Assembly (NCBI GenBank): GCA_020002185.1
Contig: CM034541.1
Coordinates: forward strand, 50,142,562-50,206,561
From: Paraescarpia echinospica
Taxonomy: Eukaryota; Annelida; Polychaeta; Sabellida; Siboglinidae
Reading direction: 5' to 3'
DNA: 64,000 nt
Under the pieces are notes generated by a model. That model saw nothing but the letters and a program-made list of their open reading frames with translations. It was not told the origin of the DNA and did not search any database. Below are positions 31,011-44,939 of this stretch, in pieces. The position numbers and the translations under genes are program-made. Each line of letters starts with the position of its first letter. Positions within the stretch are counted from its first letter, which is position 1.

Positions 31011-31659
31011 TGCATTAACCAATGTTTATCAATTAAGTTTAATGGAAATGTCTTACCAGTCATGGTGGCTTATTAGGTACAAATCATTCACATCCCATAT
31101 TAAGTGTCTTGCAATGTGTCTAGAGCAGCTAATCATTATGTAACTCACAAAGGTGTATTTGTGTTACAATAAATTGCATTAATACAATACAATTGACACA
31201 TAATTGTCATTAGCATCATATTAGTGTCATCAGCGGCGTCACATTAGTGTCAATGGCGTCACGCTGACCTCAACATTATATGATTAAAAATATGTCTGCA
31301 GGATTATTCAGAACTTTATTTTAGTGAAAACCTTACTCTATTATATTGTTACGAAACAAAATGTTTTACTGATAATACCGTTTCAAATAAATAAAAACTA
31401 AAAATGTGTTTGCAATAAATCATACATAGTATTAAATACTACACAAAATATAATTGATCATGTGAACCTTTTTTTGCGACGTTAATGACACCAAGCTTTA
31501 CGTGTCTGAACATTTTATCCACCCAGAATCCCAGTTTTCAGAATAAGGCGTGGTCATGGAAAATTTTATATACTACATATATTATGCAATGCCATACAGG
31601 CAAAACAAATCACTTATTTCAAAACAATTAAGACACTGATAAAACTTATTTTGTCCAGT
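31011..31659. other. No gene seen
   Basis: AT-rich. ATTAGTGTCA-type words recur at 31208-31260. No feature recognised. Confidence 0.4.
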
Positions 31660-32005
31660 TGTGAAATATCACCTACATATCTGCTGATCACGCTGTGGTG
31701 GCGGATAACAGAAGATAATTACAGCGCTGCAAGAGTGGAAGGAAGTGTTCGAGAAACATGAGCTTATGATCAACAAGGATAAGACATGAATGGTTTTATT
31801 CATCACAAGACATACGGGGTGAACACCATGTTGAAGGTGAAGGAGATCAAGCATATGGGTGGCTGTGTGTACGTTAATGAAAGCCGGAATTGTTACCAAT
31901 CAGGTGCTTTTGTAGGTAGGAGTGCGGCGAATGAGGTATACAAGATGCACTGTGGAAGGCAATGGTGCCGTGGCAAACAAGCATCAATCAAGCAAGCTGA
32001 GTAAG
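31660..32005 (+). pseudogene. LINE reverse transcriptase fragment
   Basis: Frame-broken reading gives TYISADHAVVADN (remnant of the YADD catalytic block), LQEWKEVFEKHELMINKDKT and VKEIKHMGGCVYVNESRN. These are the palm and following segment of a LINE RT. It probably belongs to the same family as the fragment at 41845-42890. No flanking element ends were found. Confidence 0.7.
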
Positions 32006-32159
32006 TAAGTCATAAAATAATTAAAAATGCAAACTAATGTGAGATACATACATTGGCATTGCTAAGACAGCAACAACTGGGGCGGCATGTTTGAGAGAAC
32101 AACTAAATCTGGAGAAAACAGGAGTTAAAAGGGTGGATTACATGGCGGATATGGAGGGG

Positions 32160-32745
32160 TTTATATCCGGATACATGGCGCTATACAAATAAAGCGTATT
32201 ATCATTAGATCTCCACCAGAAATTCGAAAACAGATACCACGTAGCGAGGCGCAGTAACAGGTATTGGGGCAGGCCTGTACACAAACATAAATATTCGGCA
32301 AGCGCTGACATGAACTGCGAAGACACACGGAGGAGTGACACGTAGAAGGGGAATGCCAGACACTCTGCGCTTGTCATGCTTTTTCCGTGTGTATCAACGA
32401 GACCATGCAGAGGTTTAGCGGTATCTCGTATTAAACCAATGCCAAACACAAGTTGAGATATTCCTAGGATCAGAGCCCAAGCAAGCCTAAAAGTAACATG
32501 CATGAACACAAAGTATCATTATAAACCCGGCGGAGTTCGAGACTCTCTAGATGAAGATATTCAAGTGTTTGTGAGTAGCCATGATTGTCATCGAATTTAC
32601 AGCGGTAATAGACCCGGCGCATAAAGAACCGTTGCACATTCTCTAACTGGTCAGTCATGCCCATGTACTACATAGCTGCTATGCATGGGTTCCACAAGGT
32701 AGAACAGTATTCCAGCACTGGGCGCACAAACAATTTATATGCTTT
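32160..32745 (-). mobile_element. LINE 3' fragment (Jockey/CR1-like ORF2 C terminus)
   Basis: On the minus strand: FKAYKLFVRPVLEYCS, then QLENVQRFFMRRV, GYSQTLEYLHLESLELRRVY. This is the segment downstream of the RT domain that is shared by this LINE group. Stops and shifts follow. The element end near 32175 carries GGCGCTATACAAATAAAG on the + strand, resembling retroelement tails. Confidence 0.8.
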
Positions 32746-33190
32746 AAAGGGGAAATGAAATGCAGCTGTTTCATGCTACATATTTAAATATATACTATAT
32801 AAATATACATTAATGTTAACAGAAACGTACTAATTTATAAGACAAACTGAAAAAACGATTTTGTTCGATGCCTAAATCGTCGCTATAGAGCACTGCGTAT
32901 CGCCATCTTTGTTCCAAGCGAGTGGTTTGATTCACTCCTATCTAATTTATGTTAAATTTCGGGGTTTTTCGGTTTACTTCTTTAGTAGACATTTCTGTGC
33001 GAAAACAAAGATATGGTGCCCTTTTATACACGATAGGCTATATTTCAACAAATAATTTGTATACGCGTTCGAAATAAAAAGGTGAAATTAAATGGCAACG
33101 ATTTATAACCAATGAAAACGTTGTTAAAGTCGCACTTCCCGAACGAAGATTTTAGCTGCCAGAAGGGGGCGGGCCTTTCAAAGCAAAGTT
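32746..33190. other. No gene seen; upstream of the P2X7-like fragment
   Basis: AT-rich sequence, then a GC-richer patch at 33160-33180 (GGGGGCGGGCC). May be a promoter region of the following broken gene. Confidence 0.3.
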
Positions 33191-33201
33191 CAGAATATTA
33201 G

Positions 33202-34387
33202 ATGCGCGCGCATACCGGGACTATTTTTATTTTGTTGTTGACAAAGACGTCGAAGGATTTTGGTAGAGACGAGTTATTAAAAGTTATTTATAAAACTTCC
33301 GTATCACTTTGGGAGAAAATCGATACGACAGATGAAGACTCTAGTTCGACTTGTCACTCGGAAATTACGGGTGATACGGTTGACACACACAAAGGGCCTG
33401 TGCCATACGGGTTTCACCCAGTGATAGTGTGCGATCCACGGTCCGATAATGTTCGGCCCCGGGTCAGGTTCAGTTGTGGGAGCCGGACAGTGACAGTTGG
33501 TCGACGACGAAGACGTTACGCGACTTAATAATGTCGCATGGTGTTGCACCAACAGGGCGGTGTTGGAACTTGGAAGTCGGTCTGTTGTCATTGTATGATT
33601 TGCGTGCAGACTCGTTGATTCGACCAATAGTTAGTAGGTAAGTACTACGTAGTTGAACAGGTATCGAATAATTATTCTAGCAATAACTATTTCAAACTTA
33701 AATAGAATAATTATACTTGATCCCACCTAAAATGTTCAGGTTCATTCAATCTTCTTAAAATACTATGTCTATGATTGTCATCAAACATTTTTGATCATTT
33801 TCTTAATAAACTTACGTTTATTCTTGAAAGGACGTATGCATCCTTTTTATACAGTTGTTTAATTCCCTATTTAAAAGTGTTAAAGCAACTTGTTTAATTT
33901 ATATAAAAAATGTAGACAAATTGCACACTACCATGCATTAATAGATGCATAATCAGGACATTGTGCAATATATTATTGATACAAAAATATTTAAGTGGAG
34001 TTTTTAATATAATAAAAATGTTTTATATATTATGTGTGTGTGTGTGTTATCAAGACCACATCATGAAATGTAGTCTTACAATCATAATTATTACAGCCCT
34101 TCACAAACAAATGAACCAATTCACTGAATTCGAGATGTGATATTGATAAAACACAGTTTTTCCAGTATAACAATAATTAGAAAATAACGGTTGTTTATTA
34201 TCAACTAATGCAAATAAATGAACTTTCAGAACATATCGATTGATTCGATTAGCCGCATATCGTCACTCCACGTTGTGGTCAAGGGAGAGACTTGGAAAAG
34301 GCAACAGCTGTGTTATACCAGCCTGCACTGTATCCAGAAATGAATGGGGTTTATGAAAATTTAAGCTATGGACATTGCACTATATAG
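33202..34387 (+). pseudogene. P2X7-intracellular-domain-like gene fragment, two exons
   Basis: Exon 1 (about 33202-33637) encodes an acidic stretch, VPYGFHPVIVCDP, a basic run, and after a frameshift LNNVAWC. It ends at donor GTAAGT. Exon 2 (34230-34387) follows CTTTCAG and reads YRLIRLAAYRHSTLWSRERL then GKGNSCVIPACTV. After another shift comes YPEMNGVYENLSYG, ending at donor GTGAGT. The order PY-F-P, N-W-C, AYR...W...LG...VIP-C, NG-Y matches multi-copy proteins with a domain like the P2X7 receptor C terminus. Two shifts make it non-functional as read. Confidence 0.55.
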
Positions 34388-36180
<1,793 letters not shown>

Positions 36181-37723
36181 TTACCTTGTATTTGTGTTGT
36201 GGTCAATGGTGGCTAAGTGGAGTCGGGCTATGATGCCTTGATGGCTGAACTTGGGTACACACTTGAGGAAGAGGGCGTGTAAGCTCTCCAGTTCACCAGT
36301 GTTAACGCACTTCGTAACGCTTTCTATATCATAAAGTAGGCAACAGTCCAGTATAGCCTTCTGGACAGTGAAGGCTTCTGTACCTTCAGTGTTGTTTTCA
36401 CCTCTTGTTGTGTATACGTTGCATGACTGCACTACCGATACAACTCTGCGCCTGCTGTCCATGAATGGGAATTCCTGATGTGATGGAGGAGCGAGATCCA
36501 CATCTCCTTCATCAAACGGGGATCACCACCACAAGCTGATGCGCAATACCACAAGTGGTTGGCAATTGCGCCTATCGAAGGGACAACCTCAAATTTCTTG
36601 GCAGACAACAACCTTTATTTCTTTCTCTTTCTAATGTTGGGATGTCTGTCAGTGGCAAGTGTGGTGGTCTTCATCCCATGGTCAGTCAGGTTGTCCAAGC
36701 AGCGTTTCAAGCCCTCCACTTCCATCTAGTAACTGTTCTTGACCTCTGTGACCCGAACAAGTTTCTTGAGCAATGATGAGTTGGCTGTCAGTGTCCATGG
36801 TGAAGTAAATGCCAAATGTAGCGTTGTGTCCTGGATTGTCATATCGTGCATCGCCTGATGCGACCAAGCTCTGTCCGGCCAGAGCTGACATGATGGCCTC
36901 TGAATGGCATGTCCACATGTCCTCTATCTCTGGCAGTATGTATGCCCGCTGTATGTTGTAGCACTGGCGGGGTGACAAGGCACATAGGTTCATTAGGTTG
37001 ACCAAATTGTACACAGTGAATGAATGTCCAGTCAGGAAGAGGACGCTTGGTATCAACAAGTTACTCTCATAAATGTTACCAATCTTGGGTTGCGAGTGCC
37101 ACATGAACGAGTGGCCATCAGCACATTATGTGGTCACAACCACTGCAAATCCAGTCACTGTGATGCTAGGCTTTGATATAAGTGGTTTATTGCAGTTTGG
37201 TGTTTTATCAGGTGCAGAAAAGTGAAATGATGTTTTTCTCACAGATGACAAACTTTCTGTCTTTCCCATTAGTGTAAGAACCGCTTGAGTCATCATCAGT
37301 GATACCGCTGTCACATGTTTCAACACATTCTGCATCACTCGCTTCAAAGTTTCTCTTCTCGCTGTTGCAGACAGAATCGTCTAAAGATGGCGATAGTGAG
37401 ACTGGGACATCCGAAGGGTCGTCTATAGTGACGTAACTGCCATGGTCAGGGTCAGTCGGAGAAGGCGTGCTAGACTGTGATGGCAACTTTGCATACCCAT
37501 GGTCATGGTGAATGTTCAACGGCACAACAGTATTGTCAGTATTAATTACTGCATCGACAAAGTGTTGCACTGGCAACACGACTACTGGCTTCCTTTATGT
37601 TTTGACACTGCAGTTCGATGGCGTGACAGCACTACAAGTGACATTTGTATTACCATGAGGGACGATGTCATCTCGCGTGCTAAATCCTTCGCTGGATCCT
37701 TCGAAGCTTGCGCTCGGTATTAG
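36181..37723 (-). pseudogene. DDE-transposase-like gene (Kolobok-like?), broken
   Basis: Read right to left. 37579-37208 is an acidic Ser/Asp-rich N terminus. 37104-36682 has WHSQPKIGNIYESNLL, a hydrophobic helix, then ASGDARYDNPGHNATFGIY with an acidic residue in a GD-R-D-PG motif. A shifted middle near 36600 has IGAIANHLWYCA. 36501-36181 ends with LESLHALFLKCVPKF and IARLHLATIDHNTNTR. These blocks in this order are typical of a multi-copy metazoan family that I recall as transposase-derived, possibly Kolobok-like. The superfamily name is uncertain. Several frame breaks make it a pseudogene. Confidence 0.6.
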
Positions 37724-39934
37724 GTCCTATGGTTGTTTGGATACTTCCGTTATATATTATGAAAAAAAATGACACAATCTTGCAAATATTAATTAAAATT
37801 GGAGCACAAGTGCGATTTACAAGTGACTTTTTCAACGTTTTCTTTTTAGTGGATATATGTGTGTTATCTTTAATTCTCATGATTAAAATGCATGTGCACT
37901 CAAATGTGTTTAACATTTGAACTTTATAAATACAAAATATATATTTATTAATCTTTGTGGCTTTTTCCTGTGACGTTATTTCCTTTTTTCCTTGTTAGGC
38001 TTACATTCAAAAGTAAATAAATGATATACAATGTCCTTGTTATTAAAAACATACATTGGTGTTTCCAGTCATGCAATCTATATCAGGAAAAAACTTGGTA
38101 TGATAGCATGCTTGCTAAATTGTCGCCTCAAAACTGGAGCATCAATTCAGGGTCCATTGTTACAAGCCAATATTTGAGACACATAAATTAGTATTAGGCC
38201 TACATGGTGATTAACTTTAGTTGATTGAAGTGAACCTACTTACTATGCCAATAACTAATTATATCAGATATGACTTTAGTGTTTTGTTGTATGCTATTGA
38301 CTGTATAACAAGTATTTTTAAGGATTTAAATACTTGTAATGTCACTTATTTAAATGCGGTTACATTTTATAGTATTTGAGCAGTCCTACTTCAATAATAT
38401 TTGTCTTTAACTATTTCTTTTAAATTAATACATTCCAATGGCAATGCCTACAATACATTATTGACAGGGCTTGGTCCGGACTGTGACTAATGTTGACTAA
38501 TAGATGACGACATTATTTCGCAAAACGTTATACTGGCTACGGTAGCTGACATTTATTTTTGTAATTATTTTGAAGGTTATTCCCCTCACCAGCAACTAAG
38601 TCGATAACACAGACTCGTAGATGTAGACGTTGCGGTATTCAGACGTAACAACACGCCGGCACGAATTGCCGTAAACTAGATCGGCGGATTACAAGCACTC
38701 ATTATTCCCAATTATATCATAGTATTCACACGTATTTGTACTTTATCACATTCACATTTCTTATTACATTTAAATTTTGCATACGTCATATTTGTACATA
38801 TGCAGACTTTGAACTGAACTGTGGGATTATATAGTGGTCGTAATGATACCTGACGGAACTCGTGAGTGCCGAGTCATCTTGGCAACAACAAGCTGGTTTC
38901 GGCTTGTTATTTCCTACGCGCCGCTTCACCCTCCAAATAAGGCAACAATGTCGAGCTTCCAGGTCGATTTCGTTTAATTTTATTTCATCGGTGCATAGTT
39001 ATATGTAAACAAATCGACTGAAGATGGACCTGTGGCTTTAACCAAGAATTATGTTTTGACGTTGAATGTCTTTTTATGCTCGTCACTTTCGTATTTAGGC
39101 TTGCAATCGGCGTTCGAAAGTGACCACCGCAGACTTTTGCCAATCTTGCCACCGGCGAACACGTCAAATTCATCATCTATAACTTGTTTTTTTCTCTTGG
39201 AATCCTTCTGTGGAAGTATGTGAAAAGTTGCTTACTAACACTTATAGTATATCTAGTAGCCACGCAGTGCATTAAATTGTTCTGTTTTTATGTGTTTGTA
39301 TGCGTTTCGACGGTTTTTCTGAGAGCTATGCTGCGTCGCCTATCGAATTACTGTATACAGCTTTGGGAGACATCTCGCCAATCAAACCGGATGTACAACC
39401 ACACGCTCCTGGAGCATGATGGCGGCGCCCTGTGCAGATAGTAGCTACGTTTGAAAAATTATTTAAAATATACCGTGACCCTGTACTTGTCAAATCATGG
39501 TGACATGTACTGTAAATGGTATGTTCTTATGTTTGGGCTGTGGTTGTTCAATCGTTTCATTCCCCCTTTAATGAGAGCACAAGCATAAGCAGTATTAAAG
39601 CAGAGAAAAATAACATTGATTGCGCTGTATGGTTTGTGAGAAATATACAAAATGTGCTGCTTTATCATCCACTGTAATACCAAGATCTCGGTATGCATTA
39701 ACATTAACAAGATGTACACCTTTCAGATAATAGGTAGCCGGGATACTATTTCCAATCGTCACTACACAGCATTTATGTTCAGCTACTTGAAGTTGTCACC
39801 GGTCTGCCCAAACCACGAATTCATTAAGATACTTTTGCGTAGCAGGCCGTTCAGAAATATACGAGAACACGGTGGATATTTTGGTATCGTCCGCAAACAT
39901 TCTTATGCCAAAACTCCATTCTAGTATATAAAAT
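37724..39934. other. No supported gene
   Basis: AT-rich to 38560, GC-richer at 38590-39430. TTATATAG at 38827 and several 60-90 codon frames exist on both strands but none has a recognised domain. Confidence 0.4.
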
Positions 39935-40080
39935 TACTCAAATATGTCATTTCACAGCAAAATATGGTAACATGTTTATTTGTGGCTGCCATATTGGATT
40001 TATGGTAATTATACATATTTTCCTACTGGATTTTCTTAGGAATTTTTAATATGGTTTTCTGGAGACATCACAGAAAACAA
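39935..40080 (-). repeat. Dispersed repeat Y, copy 2 (inverted)
   Basis: Reverse complement matches 28425-28610: CTCCAGAAAACCATATTAAA, CATAAATCCAATATGG, AATGACATATTTGAGTAATT. Non-coding. Confidence 0.65.
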
Positions 40081-40740
40081 CCGTTGTAAACAAATGTTGC
40101 AGTGTGTTCCAAGTTAAGGGAAACATTGGGCAAAATTTCTTGGACTACAGAGACAACTTCAACGGACATTTCAATGATTGCCCGTCCGACCAGCAATAAT
40201 TAATCCCCAAATGGCCAAATATATTAGGCAGCAAGGTGATTTGACAATGCTCTTAGTGACATTTTACATATTTCGACAAGACAATATGGCGCAAGACCAT
40301 AATTATTAAGGATTCTTTCGCCTTTACCCGGTTAAAGATTGCCTTTGAAAATTGCGTTTTGGTGTGATGTGTGGATTTTTTCGAGCACTTTTACATGTCA
40401 CATGTTGGTTCAGTGAACAATAGATGTAGTGCTGAATTAGATCTTTCACGAGGTATCAATAAATATCCGCTTAGTTGGTCGCATATTCGCACAGTGGCCA
40501 TTTTGCAGAAAACACCAATGTTTCAAAATCCGTCACCAGATTAGGGCAACATTGAGGGATATCGGTGGATTTTTCTGCAAAACGAGGTAAGAGAATTTCA
40601 CGAATTTTCGACAGTATTTGTGTCAATTGAGTTTAAATATGGTGTGAAATTTGCAAGAAGATTGTTAGAGAACCTTTGCAGGAAATGAACGAAACGTTAT
40701 AACGGCCGCCTATGCAAAATATAATGTGGTCTGACTAGGT
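40081..40740. other. No gene seen
   Basis: Unassigned sequence; no domain, tandem repeat or element end recognised. Confidence 0.4.
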
Positions 40741-40743
40741 TAT

Positions 40744-40900
40744 TGGCACTGGTGTAGTCAGCAGCGTCTCTGGCATGTCAGCCCGCCTAATTTGAACGGT
40801 AAGATTACTAGTTATTGCTGGCACTGGTGTAGTCAGCAGCGTCTCTGGCATGTCATCCCGCCTAACTTGAACGGTAAGATTACTAGTTGTTGCTACACTC
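40744..40900. repeat. Tandem duplication, ~77-bp unit, two copies
   Basis: GGCACTGGTGTAGTCAGCAG through GGTAAGATTACTAGTT is present twice in a row with a few substitutions. No recognised function. Confidence 0.85.
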
Positions 40901-40932
40901 AGCTCAGGTATGGTACATTTCTTAGACAATAA

Positions 40933-41224
40933 TATACCTACCACTTTTTTCTTGAAATCCACGAGATTTATCAGCGGCTCAGCAAGCTTCCTATGTAGCG
41001 CTGTGTCGCGATCCCTCGGATATCGACATCGGAAGACGAGGGAGTCCTGTTGGAGATTTTCAGCTGGAACTTCACCGTTTCGCTGTGTCGAAAACTCGAA
41101 GACGGGGATATTGTTGGAGATTTTCGGAGAAAATCCTGGAGCTTTGCCTGAATTCCGGAAGACCGGGAGATACACCAACAATCTGGGAGACTCCATGATT
41201 TCACCAAAGCATTGGCAGGTATAC
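40933..41224. mobile_element. TIR-element family, copy 3
   Basis: Left end TATACCTACCACTTTTTTC is a degenerate version of the TIR in 2955-3260, and the right end is TTGGCAGGTATA. Internal CAGCGGCTCAGCAAGCTTCC, CGACATCGGAAGACGAGG and TGTTGGAGATTTT match the other copies. No clear target duplication. Confidence 0.7.
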
Positions 41225-41844
41225 TGTAATCATAGTGCATGATAGGTAACAATACGCGGCCGTTACGTAGTGTTTATAACTATAGAATTACAATCGATAT
41301 TAAACGGTTTGAAAGCATTATGTTACCGTTTCTAAGTTTGAGCAATTTCGTTTATTACACTTCACTTCACTCAGCAATATTAATAGTTGCAGGCAGTGGT
41401 ATATATATTTAAACGAATAGTCATAACGCAGAAATCGCAGCTTGGCCACAGGCACAGAAGTTGAGATGGTTTTCAATTGAACTGTTCTGCCAAGGGTGAA
41501 TATAACGTGATTTGAGCATTCACAATAAATGGATACCGTACTACAGCAGAACTATGTAAGAGCTTACCATTCTATTAAGCAAAACGGCACGTCACAATTA
41601 TCGAACACGTGACCTTGTACAATGATATTGACAATGATGGCAGTAGCTAGATGAGGGTTCATATGTAATACATTGATGTGATATAATCATTATTATGCTG
41701 ATGAATGTGCAAGAAACTGACAAATACTGCTTCATTTTAGCTTGGTGCACGTACATTAAATCAAACATAACTGACTGTAACACACAAACTGACTTGGATC
41801 TCACCAAATCAAAGAGACAATAATCAAACTGACCACCTGATTTA
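41225..41844. other. No gene seen
   Basis: AT-rich sequence leading into the LINE fragment; no domain recognised. Confidence 0.4.
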
Positions 41845-42890
41845 CCAAGTGGAGACGACGTTGACATCAGAAGAGAAGCATATGTTGACGATCACCACAT
41901 TGTTGTGACACATATCACACTGAAACTCATAAACCCTGAAACACCAACTAGGATGTTGGAATGCCTCAATGTTGCAAGAATGAAAGACACTGAAGTCAGA
42001 AACACTCTATCCTGCAGGTGCGCAACCGCTTTGTTGGACAAAGACGAGGAAAGAAACACAGAAGACGAAAGCAACAGCAAAGTGAAGCAGAACTAGAAAT
42101 ATGTTTTAGATACATGCACTGAATGCAGCCGTATGCTACTAGGACAAAAACAAAAGAAGCACACTCAGTGGTTATGTAAATACACCTGAAAAGCAATCAA
42201 GGATATACAGCAAGGGAAAGGCCAGTGGGTGAAAGCCAAGTCCCAGATACCGAATAAAAAGCATATGGTGCTCTCCATGATGTACCAAATAAGTAGGTAA
42301 TGGTATATGCAACAACAACAAGAGACAATACATAGACAACACAAAGAACAAGGCACCATTCTAAAAATCACCAAACGGATCTGAGGATGGCAATCCAGTA
42401 ACCACACACTTATAAGAGATAAGCACGGCAACAATATTGCTTATTTCTTCGTCATTGTCTGATGTCCGCATACAGTTATGCTAACATCTGACAAAAGTGT
42501 AATATACTGACACCAAACAAAGAACAAAGGAAAAAGATGGGCGGAACATTTTAGGAAATGGTACAAAGCATAGACTCACCAGATCTGCCAGACATTCCAC
42601 AAGCGCTTGAAGACCTGGATATCAATGTAGAGCCTCCCAATAAGGGTGGCTCTAAATAGTTTTCGATATGTGAAATATTTGAAGCAAAATATTTGACAAC
42701 TAAATAGTTATTGTTATGTGAAATATTCGAAGCAGACCCATAACTATTAGCCATACATCTTCTTCCATTATTTGTGAAGGCACGGAAGGAGAAGAACATT
42801 CTTGATGACTGGACAAAAGTACCATTTTTAAATCCCCCAAAAAGTGACCTCACCAACAGTCGAGGCATTGCCTTGCTGTCAGTCCCAAGC
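41845..42890 (+). mobile_element. LINE fragment (endonuclease end to RT start), truncated by viral-type element
   Basis: The reading includes VDDHHIVVTHITLKL (end of the endonuclease), NVARMKDTEVRNTLSCR, a linker with TILKITKRI and IRDKHGN, then EHFRKW, DLDINVEPPNKG, and KEKNILDDWTKVPFLNPPK with SRGIALLSVPS. This is the start of an RT domain. Stops, shifts and an AT-rich insertion with a duplicated TATGTGAAATATT(T/C)GAAGCA word (42667-42740) break it. It stops near 42890 where the Polinton-like block begins. Confidence 0.75.
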
Positions 42891-43185
42891 GACAGAACTA
42901 CATCAACAAGGACACCTTTATCGCCGTGTTGACGGGTCGGCGAAGCGGTCGCGGATGCAACCGCTGTTTTCAAGTGAAGGACTCGTCCGTGCTGACGTAC
43001 ATACAGGAGCGAGCCTACCCCAAGCGTCGTGTGTTCGACGACGGGGTCAGCGCGGCACCGATACGTCCAGTCCTCGCACTTACTGTGACGAGTCGCGCTC
43101 ACGTAGTCGGCGATCCAGTGTTCGCCCGGATCGTCTCTATCGTCGGACGAAGACCGTCGCGTGAGCGGTGATCATTTTCGGTAGC
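42890..43185 (-). pseudogene. Adenain-like cysteine protease fragment (Polinton PRO)
   Basis: The minus strand reads DDPGEHWIADYV, the block around the catalytic His of adenovirus-type C5/Ulp1-like proteases. After frame changes an NTRRL and SCMYV segment sits where the catalytic Cys block is expected. In these elements the protease matures virion proteins. The N terminus and the frame are lost, so it should be inactive. Assigned from one strong motif plus position next to the F54H12.2-like gene. Confidence 0.5.
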
Positions 43186-43189
43186 TTAT

Positions 43190-44538
43190 ATTTAGACAGT
43201 ACGCCGACGACGACCTGTATAGTGTACGCGTCGATCACCAGGCGGTGCATGAGCTGGAAGGTATCCATCCTCAGTAGTCGTACACGTCTCAAATTCTCCG
43301 AATATGACGACGTTCACCGTCCGTGATAGTGCCATGGCGTAGTGTACCTCCAGTCGCAGGTAGCTCTTGCGCACGACGTCGAAATGGTCACAATCGTAAC
43401 AATCCGGTAACCGGTCGAAACCGAACCAGGTGTAACCGGCCCCGAAATCGGCGCGTGTCAGGTCGTTGCCTTCTTAGTACGCTTTGTCGTTGCCTTCTTA
43501 GTACGCTTTGTCGTTGCCTTCTTAGTATGCTTTGCCGGCCGACGCGAACAGGTTCAGGTAGCTTTTAACGTAACCCCCCTCGGTGAACTTTGGCTGTAGA
43601 GTCTTGCTCGATACCTGACGTCCTTCCACGTAGAGGGCGAGGAAGTTTATGTCATTGTGCTTCGCGTTGAACGGGATTTATTGTAGGTCCCGTTGCAGGC
43701 GTCATTGTCAATCAGGCACACGCAGGACCACCCGTTTTGGCAGCACTTTGAGGTAGACGTTCTCGTGAGTGTGATACATGGTCCACTGCGGGATCGAGAA
43801 CACCTTACAGTCGACACGAATTGGCGAGTACTTGGCCGTCCCCTTCGTCAACGCCCTGATATGACCGACCTGTAAGGCCGGTTTCACCTCGGCCTTTCTC
43901 ACCAGTAAGAACGTCTCCGTCAGCAAGATTATGAAGCCCGGATCGGCACCGCTCGCCATGAGCGCGAACGCGTCCTTGCTTCGTACCAGACGGATCTTTA
44001 TGTCGAAGCCGTTCAGAAGGTACCAGTCTTGCATGAACACGTCCCCATGCAAGCGCCTCAGCAGCTCCACTTCGCGTCTCTTCGTGATGAATTCGCGCAG
44101 ATGCTGATACCCTTCGTTATCTTTTCCGAACGTCTCCAAGTGACTGTTGATGTCCTTACACCACAGGCCACCGACGAGATGGGTCTTCTTGGCGTCCGCG
44201 CCGTAGCTCAACAACATCTCGATGTAGACCCAGAACCACTATGTGTTGGTCGAGGGGGTCACGAGCGTGCCGGTCCCTTGACTGTCATCGTTGAGGTCCG
44301 TGTCGTCCGCTTTCACAACTTCGGCTCGCACATACTGTCTAACGCTCAACAGTTCCAGGTAGTCGTCTCCCGATCCCGGTATGAGAAACTGGATAGGACC
44401 CCCTGCATCGACAGATGTCAGCGGTGATTGGTGGTCGACCCACAAACCGCTCTCGATGCTCGTCTGGGTCGTCGGTATGCTGAGCAGGTCCAGTTCGCTC
44501 TTTAACCTCTCGCTCGATTGCTGAAACACGAACGCCAT
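43190..44538 (-). pseudogene. F54H12.2-like protein (putative structural protein)
   Basis: Begins MAFVFQQSSERLKSELDLLS, with PIQFLIPGSGDDYLEL and TLVTPSTNT following. It is the family annotated as F54H12.2-like in animal genomes. An in-frame TAG lies at 44239-44241, after which the frame continues to 43708 (LLSYGADAKKTHLV, KIRLVRSKDAF, LPKRVVLRV). More stops follow and homology runs to NVVIFGEFE near 43285. About 20 residues before LVTPSTNT, expected from the family, are missing. A 24-bp unit is triplicated at 43464-43536, each copy with a stop. A virion role is inferred. Confidence 0.75.
43464..43536. repeat. Intragenic 24-bp tandem triplication
   Basis: CGTTGCCTTCTTAGTACGCTTTGT and near-identical copies occur three times in a row (last copy with TATGC and CC changes). 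Because 24 is a multiple of 3, the reading frame is preserved, but each unit carries a TAA in the coding sense. Confidence 0.9.
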
Positions 44539-44544
44539 TGTAAC

Positions 44545-44935
44545 TGGTGAATATATCGCTTGGCGCCCGTCCCTTACGACGGCGCTTCGACGTACTAACC
44601 GCCGGCGCTCCGACCGGCCGTTTTATAACCCGTCGACCCGTCGTTTTCAGACCGTCCAGGAGGTCGATGCCCGCTTCTGTCGCACGTCCTTTGACCGCCT
44701 GTTTCAGTTTCTGACCGGATGCAACGTCTTCTGAAACGCGCATCTCCATGATCAGAGCACGTTTTCCCAGAGCCAAGGCCCTTCTCTCTATCAGAGGCAT
44801 AGCGCTTTGAAACAGGCTCCGAACAGGTTTTGCAAGCCGTGACATCGCTGTACTGTAGTGCCGACGAATACTGGTAGGTTGCCGCCTGCCTGCCGGGTGT
44901 ATTAGTCCTGGTGCACGTGGCTGCCGGCTCTCGAC
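44545..44935 (-). pseudogene. Basic minor-virion-type protein
   Basis: The first part reads YTRQAGGNLPVFVGTT then CHGLQNLFGA. After a shift, ERRALALGKRAL, DVASGQKLKQAVKGRATEAG and a Lys/Arg tail (KRRRKGRAPSDIF) follow at 44800-44545. The gene at 49150-49475 is its homologue. A hydrophobic/Gly N-terminal region followed by an amphipathic basic part resembles minor capsid or core proteins of adenovirus-like elements, an inference from composition. The native stop is lost, so the frame overlaps the next gene out of register. Confidence 0.6.
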
Positions 44936-44939
44936 GGTA

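Noticed and set aside
39050..39215. Possible THAP-like or N-terminal exon on the minus strand (YESDEHKKTF region)
   Set aside because: The Cys spacing of a THAP finger is not met and no second exon could be linked to it.
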